The notes under the pieces are model-generated. The model was not told the DNA's origin. It searched no databases and worked only from the letters and a program-made list of their open reading frames with translations. 64,000 bases of DNA from a virus. The DNA lies in the IMG/VR virus record IMGVR_UViG_3300020190_004843, positions 1-64,000 of that record; one strand, written 5' to 3'. Shown piece after piece: positions 52,593-60,658 of this stretch. The position numbers were made by a program, and so were the translations under genes. Every line of letters starts with the position of its first letter. Position 1 is the stretch's first letter.

Positions 52593-54347
52593 ATGAGTGA
52601 CATATCAATAGAATCGAAAGCCCTTTCTTTATTAGAGATCTATGAAGGATCCAACAATTACATTCAAGAACTCAAACGCAAATTTAAACTTAACAGGAAA
52701 TTTTATCCAACGAGAAGTCAATCTGAATATATTATAAACAACCACGACAAACCACCAAAGGTTGCGAAGAAATGGGCGATGCTTGACACATATTTCGCAC
52801 AAAAACTGGCAAACGATAAATTATACACACAGATACCTGAAAAGATTTGGGTGGAAAAGTTATTAGCCGAGAAAGAGAAAGCTTATCATATATGGGGTAA
52901 ATTTTTTGAAACTGAATCACTTCATGAATTTTGGTTACCAAAGGCCGCAGTGATAAAAGACCACACAGTAAAAGATGTAAAAATAGATTATGAAAAATAT
53001 TCAAATAGACCACCGCTTGCTCATCAGAAAGAAGCCATTCAAAAGTTGGTCGAAAATAAAAGATATGTGCTTGCAGATGATATGGGTCTTGGCAAAACCA
53101 CCTCTACCATTATAGCGGCTTTAGAAGCTAAGGCCAAGAAGATCCTGATTATCTGTCCCGCAAGTTTGAAGATAAATTGGCAGAGAGAAATCGAAAATTA
53201 CTCAAAAAAATCAATTTATATTTCAGAAGGTAAGAACTTCAGCAAAGATCATGATTTCGTTATTATAAATTACGACATTATAAAAAATTTCCATGACCCT
53301 AAAAAGAAAGATGATTCGCAAATTCTTAATGCCGGTTTTGATTTGGTTGTTATTGATGAAGCACACTATATCAAAAATCCTCAAGCCCAAAGAACAAAAC
53401 TAATCAACGACTTTGTTAAAAGAGTTGACAGACTTTGGTTATTAACCGGTACTCCCATGACCTCAAGACCCATAGATTATTATAATCTGTTGAACCTTGT
53501 GGATTCTCCTGTTGCAAAAAACTGGATGGCGTATGTTATCCGATACTGTGAGGGATATCAATTCAAAGTTGGGGCTAGAAAAGTTTGGAACGTTATGGGT
53601 GCATCCAATCTTGAGGAACTAAGAGACAGAACCTCCAATTTGGTACTAAGGAGACTAAAGGAAAATGTTTTAGATCTACCTGATAAAATTATTACTCCTG
53701 TTTACCTGAGATTAAAATCAAAAAAATATGAGGAAGTAATGGGTGACTACTACAATTGGTATGAAAAAAACCCTGACGAAAGCAAATCTCTTACCGTTCA
53801 ATTTACTAAACTGACAGAAGTTAGGCAAGTTATTGCAGATGAAAAAATATTGAACACAATCGAACTCGCAGAAAATATTATTGAACAGGGAAAGAAGGTA
53901 ATAATATTTTGTAATTTCACAAACTCCTTAGAAAAAATAATAGAACACTTCGGTAAATCTGCAGTAAGATTAGATGGATCAATGTCCAAACCCGACCGAC
54001 AAAATAGTGTTGATAGATTTCAGAACGATGATAAAGTAAAAGTATTTGTTGGAAACATTAAAGCTGCAGGAGTTGGTATTACTTTAACAGCCGCTGAAGC
54101 TGTTATAATGAATGACCTGTCTTTTTTGCCTTCAGACCACTCACAAGCTGAAGACCGAGCTTATAGATACGGTCAAAAAAACAATGTGTTAGTATATTAT
54201 CCAATATTTGAAAATACTATCGAAGGTATCATTTACGACATTCTAAATAACAAAAAACAAGTTATTGCTACGGTCATGGGTGATTTAAAAAATGATGTCG
54301 ATATTGTAGAAGAAATCATGAAACAAATTAATGAACGTAGACAATAA
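52593..54347 (+). CDS. SNF2/SMARCAL1-type DNA translocase
   Basis: This 584-residue SF2 helicase is of the SNF2 group. Walker A is in DDMGLGKTT (162-170), the second motif is DEAH (255-258), LTGTP (284-288) is motif III, and the C-terminal lobe has the EDRAYRYGQ motif VI. SMARCAL1-like enzymes anneal or remodel forked DNA. T4 uses UvsW for similar jobs. The N-terminal 140 residues are unlike known accessory domains. The start is ATG 52593 after a purine-rich leader. Its neighbours are the SET remnant and the SOD fusion, not other repair genes. Confidence 0.85.
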   Translation: MSDISIESKALSLLEIYEGSNNYIQELKRKFKLNRKFYPTRSQSEYIINNHDKPPKVAKKWAMLDTYFAQKLANDKLYTQIPEKIWVEKLLAEKEKAYHIWGKFFETESLHEFWLPKAAVIKDHTVKDVKIDYEKYSNRPPLAHQKEAIQKLVENKRYVLADDMGLGKTTSTIIAALEAKAKKILIICPASLKINWQREIENYSKKSIYISEGKNFSKDHDFVIINYDIIKNFHDPKKKDDSQILNAGFDLVVIDEAHYIKNPQAQRTKLINDFVKRVDRLWLLTGTPMTSRPIDYYNLLNLVDSPVAKNWMAYVIRYCEGYQFKVGARKVWNVMGASNLEELRDRTSNLVLRRLKENVLDLPDKIITPVYLRLKSKKYEEVMGDYYNWYEKNPDESKSLTVQFTKLTEVRQVIADEKILNTIELAENIIEQGKKVIIFCNFTNSLEKIIEHFGKSAVRLDGSMSKPDRQNSVDRFQNDDKVKVFVGNIKAAGVGITLTAAEAVIMNDLSFLPSDHSQAEDRAYRYGQKNNVLVYYPIFENTIEGIIYDILNNKKQVIATVMGDLKNDVDIVEEIMKQINERRQ

Positions 54348-54360
54348 CGAACTTATGGAT

Positions 54361-54368
54361 TATTTATA
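54361..54368 (+). promoter_or_regulatory. TATTTATA element upstream of the SOD-fusion gene
   Basis: ATTATTTATAG lies 15 bases before ATG 54384 on the plus strand, in the same orientation relative to its gene as the minus-strand elements. Confidence 0.4.
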
Positions 54369-54383
54369 GAATAATCGAATGTT

Positions 54384-55919
54384 ATGAATAAAATAGAACA
54401 GAAGATTGAACAACTTGAAAAACAAATCACAGAAACACACATCAATGAAGAGACTCAGTTGTTAATCACAGAAATGAAAAAAATAGGAATAGAAAAATTA
54501 CCTTATTCTTACTCAGCCCTCAAAAACTTCATCGATGCTGAAACGATGAATTTTCACTACAACAAACATTATAAAGGGTACGTAGATAAATTAAACGACG
54601 CATTAGCCAAAAAAAAATATGGTGATCTTGATCTTGAAAAGATAATCAAATCTATTTCAAGATATGACAAAACAATCCGTAACAATGCTGGTGGAGCATT
54701 CAATCATGCACTTTTTTGGAACATGCTTTCTCCCAAGCCAATGAAATTGAATGGGCCACTTGAGGATAAATTGAAAAAAGAGTTTAAATCCTTCAACAAT
54801 TTTAAAAAAGAGTTTGAAACTGTAGCCAAAGAAAGATTTGGATCGGGGTGGGTGTGGTTGGTTTTGACTAGTCAAAACAAATTAAAAATTATGTCAACAC
54901 CAAACCAAGACAATCCGTTAATGAATATAATTGAAGGTGGTGGTTTTCCTTTATTGGGATTGGACCTTTGGGAACATGCATATTATTTGAAATACAAAAA
55001 CAAAAGAGATGAATATATTTCAAACTTTTGGAAGGTTGTCAATTGGGATTTCGTGTCAAAAATGTATGATATGAAAATCGAAACAAGATTAGCCGAGTCA
55101 ATCAAACTAAAGGAAATTATAATGGAAGGCAAATCTGAAAAATGTACACCAAATGAAATGGAAACTATCAGACTAATGTTCAACATAAACAAAGATATAG
55201 AAAAAATATACAAAGAAAGTATTGACAGGATTTTGAAAGAGGTATTCAATGAAAATTGGGCAGATAAAGACAACGAAGGAAATATGTCAGGTGTTTACTT
55301 TTTAGAACAACCAGGAAGATCAGTTATCAACAAACTAAACACAAATTACACAACTTTTTGCATTCTTATTAAAGATATTAATAAAATAATTCAAAACTTT
55401 CACCCTGAAAAACCCCAAATAAATTTTGTTGGAAAAACCCCAACTGAACAGGTTATGGAGGTTAAGAGGTTTGTAAAAGCGATAGATTACTTTAAGTTCA
55501 AAATATTTGATCCATCAAGCTTAACACTTCAAAATATAATGAGATCCTTGACAGAAACGGATGCGGCTGGTGAAAAAAGAGAGGAAATTACGGCATCTAT
55601 TTTGGGAAAATTTTTTGGACCATCCGTTGAAATTTTCAAAGTGGGTGGGCTGGGTGAAAAGGAAGACATGATTCAAGGGGTTGATTTGAAAATAAAAAAA
55701 GACGGAAAAGAATATACTGGCCAAGTTAAGCCATTTAGAGAAAGAATTGATAAGGAACCTAACATAATATTGAAAGGCACAGGAAAAGTAAAAACCTACA
55801 ATACAGATTGGATGATTTTCCAAAAAGGAAGGAACGTTTTAGTGTTTAACAAGAAACCAAGAATTATATCAGGCAACTTTGTATTTCCATCAGATTCATT
55901 GGTCTACGATATAAAATAA
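54384..55919 (+). CDS. Mn-type superoxide dismutase fused to probable PD-(D/E)XK nuclease domain
   Basis: Residues about 38-225 form a full Fe/Mn superoxide dismutase. Metal ligands are His58 (FHYNKHY), His108 (FNHALFW), Asp194 and His198 (GLDLWEHAYY). The pair AGG before His108 and Gln175 in TPNQDNPLM is the MnSOD arrangement, not the FeSOD one. Residues 1-36 are a helix or coiled coil. Residues 226-395 are helical and unrecognised. Residues 396-470 contain Glu400, Asp434 in QGVDLKI and Gln447-x-Lys449, the spacing of PD-(D/E)XK nucleases. No usual SOD carries such a C-terminus. It lies between a SNF2 helicase and gp13, with a TATTTATA element upstream. The SOD call is strong, the nuclease call is from motif spacing. 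Confidence 0.85.
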   Translation: MNKIEQKIEQLEKQITETHINEETQLLITEMKKIGIEKLPYSYSALKNFIDAETMNFHYNKHYKGYVDKLNDALAKKKYGDLDLEKIIKSISRYDKTIRNNAGGAFNHALFWNMLSPKPMKLNGPLEDKLKKEFKSFNNFKKEFETVAKERFGSGWVWLVLTSQNKLKIMSTPNQDNPLMNIIEGGGFPLLGLDLWEHAYYLKYKNKRDEYISNFWKVVNWDFVSKMYDMKIETRLAESIKLKEIIMEGKSEKCTPNEMETIRLMFNINKDIEKIYKESIDRILKEVFNENWADKDNEGNMSGVYFLEQPGRSVINKLNTNYTTFCILIKDINKIIQNFHPEKPQINFVGKTPTEQVMEVKRFVKAIDYFKFKIFDPSSLTLQNIMRSLTETDAAGEKREEITASILGKFFGPSVEIFKVGGLGEKEDMIQGVDLKIKKDGKEYTGQVKPFRERIDKEPNIILKGTGKVKTYNTDWMIFQKGRNVLVFNKKPRIISGNFVFPSDSLVYDIK

Positions 55920-55930
55920 CTTTAAGAAAG

Positions 55931-55938
55931 TATTTATA
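55931..55938 (+). promoter_or_regulatory. TATTTATA element before gp13
   Basis: GTATTTATATTATT lies immediately upstream of ATG 55944 on the plus strand, with 5 bases between element and start codon. Confidence 0.4.
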
Positions 55939-55943
55939 TTATT

Positions 55944-57056
55944 ATGCCAGTAATCGGGGAACCAGATAGAGGTCGAATTTATACTAGAGTCAAACATCTA
56001 CTCGGTGCACCACTTCGTTCAGTTGAATTGGAAGATGAGATGATGGACTCATTAATGGAATTGTCTATTCAAGATTATACACAATATACTTTGGATTGGT
56101 TGATTGAGTCTCAATGGGTTAATCTTGTAAATTTAAACATGGATGAGAAATCTGTAGCAAAAGCTTTGATAACAAGAACTATGGACTTCGAAAATCAGTT
56201 TACTTACGCATATTCGAAAATTGTGGGTCTACAAACATCAGGTCCCTATGTTCTGAAGAAAGATTATATCACACTTTCAGCAAATACACAACTATATGAA
56301 ATTCCAGCAGGACGCGAGGTGAACGAAGTTTTATGGTTTTCATCAGCTGAGTTAACGAACGTACTATTCGACCCATGGTCTATGGGATTCATAGGTGGAC
56401 CCGGTCTTGGAGGACCGGCGGGTTATTCACAAATGGGATATAGTGGATCGTATTTTATGATGCCTGCCTTCGACATGTTATTGCGACTCCAAGAAATTAA
56501 TATTCAAAGCCGTATTTTAGGTGGGGAATTAACTTACAGAATTACAGGATTACCTGACGGAAAAAAGTTGTTACAACTTTACAACGTACCAGGTGGAAAG
56601 TTCGATTTCGGTAACTTCGGGTTCAATCAATATCGTGTGTGGTATTGGTATTATGACGTAGGACCCGAAGATAGAGCAGCTTGTTTGAAAGCGAATCCTG
56701 ATATAATAAAACTTCCATCTGATGTTCCTTTGGAAACATTGGAGTGGGAAGATCTTAACGTGCCAGCACAGCAATGGGTGAGGAGATGGTTCACCGCCTA
56801 CTGTAAAGAGACCTTAGCAAGAGTAAGGGGAAAGTATAGTGGTAACCTCAAAACACCTGACTCTGAAATTACAATGGATTACCAAAGCCTTCTGACTGAA
56901 TCTAAAGACGAAAAAACTAAGCTTGAAGAAGAACTGAAACTCAGATTAGAACGTCTGCGTCCTGAAAAGGTTATGGAGAAAGAAGCTCTGACAGCTGAGA
57001 ATCTTAACAAACAAATGAGATACAGAGCGTTGCCAAGACAAATTTATGTTATCTAA
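55944..57056 (+). CDS. gp13: Neck / head-completion protein gp13-like
   Basis: This 370-residue protein has an N-terminal GRIYTRVKHLLGAPLRSVEL segment, a membrane-free helical core and the C-terminal block ETLARVRGKYSGNLKTPDSE with DYQSLLTESKDEKTKLEEEL. I recognise this as the gp13-type neck protein of T4-like phages, which completes the filled head for tail joining. T4 gp13 has 309 residues. It is coupled by TAATG to the small downstream gene. Placed on the plus strand, opposite to most tail genes. Confidence 0.75.
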   Translation: MPVIGEPDRGRIYTRVKHLLGAPLRSVELEDEMMDSLMELSIQDYTQYTLDWLIESQWVNLVNLNMDEKSVAKALITRTMDFENQFTYAYSKIVGLQTSGPYVLKKDYITLSANTQLYEIPAGREVNEVLWFSSAELTNVLFDPWSMGFIGGPGLGGPAGYSQMGYSGSYFMMPAFDMLLRLQEINIQSRILGGELTYRITGLPDGKKLLQLYNVPGGKFDFGNFGFNQYRVWYWYYDVGPEDRAACLKANPDIIKLPSDVPLETLEWEDLNVPAQQWVRRWFTAYCKETLARVRGKYSGNLKTPDSEITMDYQSLLTESKDEKTKLEEELKLRLERLRPEKVMEKEALTAENLNKQMRYRALPRQIYVI

Positions 57057-57394
57057 TGTCGATTATCAAAACACAACCCTCACAAAGATTATTCGAAGGA
57101 AGAATTATTGAAACATCCGAAATTTCTTTAATTAATAACGAAGAATATTACATTACAAGCGGTGAAGATTGTATTGTTGTAAGAGGAGATAAATCTACAA
57201 CAATCAAGTTACAAAGCACAACTACAGATCATGTAGTTGTCAAAGCTTTAACACATCTAATTATTTTACCAGATATTGGTAGAATTGACGAAGATTTCGA
57301 TGAAATAAGTTGTGATAGAGGTGCATGTATTGAGTTCAGATTTATAAACGGTAATTGGTACATCCTGTCATCAGATGGGTTGAAACAATCCTGA
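57056..57394 (+). CDS. Small beta-rich protein coupled to gp13, unknown
   Basis: This 112-residue protein is predicted all-beta. VVVKALTHLIILPDIGRID and FRFINGNWYILSSDG follow the pattern of short phage capsid- or tail-associated domains that end in a Gly-x-Trp strand. The ATG is within a TAATG overlap with gp13, so it is probably a virion or head-completion accessory. Its 3' end overlaps the convergent DNA polymerase gene by 24 bases. Confidence 0.55.
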   Translation: MSIIKTQPSQRLFEGRIIETSEISLINNEEYYITSGEDCIVVRGDKSTTIKLQSTTTDHVVVKALTHLIILPDIGRIDEDFDEISCDRGACIEFRFINGNWYILSSDGLKQS

Positions 57395-60169
57395 CATTTT
57401 TTTCCAATCAGGATCGGCCAATTCATACATATAGTCAGGCCGCAAACCTCTTTTATTCCAATAATCGAGTTCTTGCTCTGTTATATCAAGGACATCTTCT
57501 TTCAGTTTGTCTTGATCAATCTCTTCAAATGGCTGACCATTTATGAGATCACACTGAGCTTTGGTGAATATACCCCTCTGTTCAGGATCATCAACAATTA
57601 GACCATCTCGGACTTCTTTTTTAAAACACACCAATAGTGGTTCTATTCTTTTATTAAACGTGGTTATAGATCTTGGTACATTATATTCACCTGTAAGGTT
57701 CGGGTTCGTTTCGAAAATATTATCATCGAGCAAATAGCAATTGACAACGACACCCTCTGTAATAGGTTTATATTTTGGATTCATGTTGATATTGTACTGA
57801 TTGGTATCTTTGATTTGTTTTGCGGTCATTTTTTGAACGTCTCCTTGTGAAGCTTTTTTTCCGTTGTTCACGTACAAGATTACGTCACCAAGATTTACAT
57901 TCAAATTATTTTGTATTGCTAATTCCATATGAGCCATTCTACTCATACTGTTTCCCGCCTTTGTTTTTTGTGTTAGTCTTTTTTTATAGTCATCCAAAGT
58001 TAATTTAACCCTCGCTCTTTGTGCTATCTTAGAGAGTGGAATTTTTTGGTCGAATATTTTTTGTAGATATTCATAATAGTATTCAATAAACTCTCGTCCT
58101 TGCCCTTCGAGTAACATTCTAATACCTTGATCCAAAAACTCCTCGATGTATATGGGGAGTTTTTTTGATTTTATAGAATTACCTGTTAGCTTTATCTTCC
58201 CATTGGCATCCATGACCGCGTAGTTTTTTCGAGCTAAATTAATACAAGAGGGCCAAAGTCCATCTGTGTCGAGAGCCATTTCACCCCTCATGAAAATATC
58301 GTTATATTCCGCTACGTCAGCGTCAGCACCTGTGTATTCTTTACCAAAATTAACCTTCCAATTCAGACCCCTACCGATGTATTTGTGAGTGTCCACGTCA
58401 TTCGGACTCGAGAAATTCACACCATCAGTATCCATAACAAGTGGAGTGTAGCCTTTGGTCATAAAAAACTGAATCATTTGACGAAGATATTGTCTCCCTG
58501 TGCATGTAATCTGTTCACCCATGTACATGTCACCCCAAGCAAATACTTGTGGAGCGGATAGTGCACCAAACATCGAGTTGATGAATATTTTAATTGGTAA
58601 TTGTTTATTTGAATATGACGCTGATAATTGGGGATCTGTTGTGTAATACTCCTCGGCAAGTTGTTTATATCTGATACGAGTGTCACGAAAATATTTAAGC
58701 ATTCCTCTCATTCCACCCGTCACATCACAATCAGGAAAAACGTCATGTACAAGTTGGATAGATGGGTATAGAGACGAGAAATCAAGTTTTAGCACATTTT
58801 TACTATATCCAACTTTAAGTAGTCGTGAAAGACCTCCAACAAATTCGGTCTTATCTTGTTTTGCGGGTATCGGGAGTCCATGTTTGTAAGACCATGCGAT
58901 CATTAACATCTTCCATAAAGTTGCGGTACCCATTGTGGACACTCTTTCATAGGTTGTTGGAATCATGGATGCAAGTAAAAAAGAAGCTTGATTGAATTCC
59001 TTATCAACAGCTAAAGTTTCTTCCAAGTCATCATCAAGATATTTTTCAACAATTTTATCTCCTGTTGTTCGAATATAAACATCTTCTCTTTTCTCACAAA
59101 TTATGTCGACATTTTTATCTTGACCAACTTTTTTATACTTACCATTATGTATGTTAAGCCAGTATTCCTCTTTCTTAGAATACATCTTTCCAATATCTGC
59201 GTGTTCGATGTATACACGGTCTTTTGCTTCTTTATTTATAAATTTTGTGATGTATTTAAGACCCGCTGCTTTAATACTTGAGTTGATTGCTTGGGCCCTA
59301 CGAACAGCATGAATAATATCAATGACATTATAACCCCATATTGAAGTTTGTAGGTAGTCCTCAACTTCGTTTGCAAGTTTTAAAATACTTCCCTTCCTTG
59401 TATATGAATGACTTGGATTTAACGATTTGACTGCCTTCCTCATATCAATACCAAGCCTTTGAGCTCTTTCAAAGATCCAATGCCAGTCAAAGTTGGCTGA
59501 ATTATATCCACCGATTATGCTCGGCTTTATTTCATCGATTATATTCAAAAACTCCAAAATTGCTCCTTTCTCTTGAGATTCATCCAAACATTCAATTACT
59601 TTATGATAACCTTTATTAGTTTTGATTCCAATCATAAAAATTCGTCCATCTTTCGGATCCAATGCGTCAGTCTCCAAGTCAAATACCAATCTTGTAACAT
59701 CATCATAATTGCTAAATCCTTTGAATAATCTTTTTTCTTTTACAATAAAATATTGCTCCACAGGAGGAAGAATTAAGATCTTATCTTTAGCCGTTTCACT
59801 CCAAGGGTCAAAATTACCATCTCTAAAGAATTGTATAAGTTCTCTGTAACCTTTCAAAGATTTTATCATAAACGTAAGACCTTTTTCGAGTCTTTCGTTA
59901 TCATGGGTGTCTAATTTCTCTATTACAATTCCATACTTGGACATGGCTTCTTTTTGTGCCATTTTTGACCCATTATAGAAATTTATATTTCTTAGATCTC
60001 CAACCCAAGCAAAAGGAGTAAAAGTATCTTTTCTAATTTCTTTACCTTTACCAGGTATCTCTTTGATTTTGAAAATGGAGTTTGAAACGTAATCAAACTC
60101 AATAGCAACTATAAATTGTTCGTCGTCGTTTCCCTGTAGGAACGATTCAATTTCCTCGTTAGTAAACAT
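57371..60169 (-). CDS. gp43: Family-B DNA polymerase (gp43 type)
   Basis: This 932-residue replicative polymerase has 3'-5' exonuclease motifs Exo I LVFDLETDA (about 160) and Exo II GGYNSANFDWHWI. Polymerase motif A is KLDFSSLYPSIQ (about 464), motif B is in FINSMFGALSAP, and motif C is VMDTDGVNFS. Motif C reads DTDG, as in several archaeal family-B enzymes, where many others have DTDS. T4 gp43 has 898 residues. It replicates the genome with gp41, gp32 and UvsX-type partners encoded elsewhere in the window. The clamp and loader are not in this window. Confidence 0.93.
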   Translation of the reverse strand: MFTNEEIESFLQGNDDEQFIVAIEFDYVSNSIFKIKEIPGKGKEIRKDTFTPFAWVGDLRNINFYNGSKMAQKEAMSKYGIVIEKLDTHDNERLEKGLTFMIKSLKGYRELIQFFRDGNFDPWSETAKDKILILPPVEQYFIVKEKRLFKGFSNYDDVTRLVFDLETDALDPKDGRIFMIGIKTNKGYHKVIECLDESQEKGAILEFLNIIDEIKPSIIGGYNSANFDWHWIFERAQRLGIDMRKAVKSLNPSHSYTRKGSILKLANEVEDYLQTSIWGYNVIDIIHAVRRAQAINSSIKAAGLKYITKFINKEAKDRVYIEHADIGKMYSKKEEYWLNIHNGKYKKVGQDKNVDIICEKREDVYIRTTGDKIVEKYLDDDLEETLAVDKEFNQASFLLASMIPTTYERVSTMGTATLWKMLMIAWSYKHGLPIPAKQDKTEFVGGLSRLLKVGYSKNVLKLDFSSLYPSIQLVHDVFPDCDVTGGMRGMLKYFRDTRIRYKQLAEEYYTTDPQLSASYSNKQLPIKIFINSMFGALSAPQVFAWGDMYMGEQITCTGRQYLRQMIQFFMTKGYTPLVMDTDGVNFSSPNDVDTHKYIGRGLNWKVNFGKEYTGADADVAEYNDIFMRGEMALDTDGLWPSCINLARKNYAVMDANGKIKLTGNSIKSKKLPIYIEEFLDQGIRMLLEGQGREFIEYYYEYLQKIFDQKIPLSKIAQRARVKLTLDDYKKRLTQKTKAGNSMSRMAHMELAIQNNLNVNLGDVILYVNNGKKASQGDVQKMTAKQIKDTNQYNINMNPKYKPITEGVVVNCYLLDDNIFETNPNLTGEYNVPRSITTFNKRIEPLLVCFKKEVRDGLIVDDPEQRGIFTKAQCDLINGQPFEEIDQDKLKEDVLDITEQELDYWNKRGLRPDYMYELADPDWKKMSGLFQPI

Positions 60170-60194
60170 AAATCTTAGCGAGTGGTTTATTGGC

Positions 60195-60212
60195 TTTCAC
60201 ACAATTGTGAAA
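60195..60212. promoter_or_regulatory. 7-bp dyad upstream of DNA polymerase (operator candidate)
   Basis: TTTCACA and TGTGAAA flank a 4-base spacer, 26 bases upstream of the polymerase ATG. There is no T run, so it does not look like a terminator. A small dimeric repressor could bind it. Confidence 0.35.
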
Positions 60213-60230
60213 TTTACCTTACTCATCTAC

Positions 60231-60238
60231 AATAAATA
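60231..60238 (-). promoter_or_regulatory. TATTTATT element upstream of DNA polymerase
   Basis: The sense strand reads ATATTTATTG, about 61 bases before the ATG at 60169, with the dyad at 60195-60212 between it and the gene. Confidence 0.3.
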
Positions 60239-60263
60239 TAAAAAAAGAAAACCTATCGTCAAA

Positions 60264-60641
60264 CTAGCAACAACCTTCTGAAATGAAACTTGGTTGCACG
60301 TTAATAAACAATTGTTCTCGAATTGGGAGAATCAGATTACCTTCATCACTGCTAAGTAGGAATTGACCTTCATATCTACCCGGTGTGTTTGTCTGCATTG
60401 CGGTAAATTGGAAATATACATAATACTCCGTAGGTGTTCCAAGCTCAGCGTAAGTTTTTTCAACAATACTTGCAGGAGCTGATACTACTTTGGGTATACC
60501 TGTTGCTGTGTTGATCATGCTGAAAAATATATTTGACACTTCCAATAAATTCATGAATGTGACATAATCACTTCTACCGTCCTTGACAATTTGCATTTTT
60601 AGTAATGGCAGTGTTGCATTTTGCAATATAAAAAATTCCAT
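60264..60641 (-). CDS. Conserved phage protein, possibly virion-associated, unknown
   Basis: This 125-residue protein has an N-terminal FILQNATLPLLKMQIVKDGR, a central alpha/beta region with YYVYFQFTAM and TPGRYEGQFLLS, and a closing LPIREQLFINVQPSF. It looks like a short beta-sandwich. I have the impression that similar proteins occur in other marine phages, but I have no function to give. It precedes the polymerase gene and follows the glycosyltransferase gene. Confidence 0.5.
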   Translation of the reverse strand: MEFFILQNATLPLLKMQIVKDGRSDYVTFMNLLEVSNIFFSMINTATGIPKVVSAPASIVEKTYAELGTPTEYYVYFQFTAMQTNTPGRYEGQFLLSSDEGNLILPIREQLFINVQPSFISEGCC

Positions 60642-60644
60642 ACA

Positions 60645-60652
60645 AATAAATA
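60645..60652 (-). promoter_or_regulatory. TATTTATT element before 60641 gene
   Basis: The sense strand reads ATATATTTATTTGT, ending 3 bases before the ATG at 60641. Confidence 0.3.
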
Positions 60653-60658
60653 TATTCG

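Noticed and set aside
4356-60652. The TATTTATA elements as ordinary T4 late promoters (TATAAATA).
   Set aside because: In the sense strand the sequence reads TATTTATA, the reverse complement of the T4 element, in every case listed, so the T4 label would be wrong.
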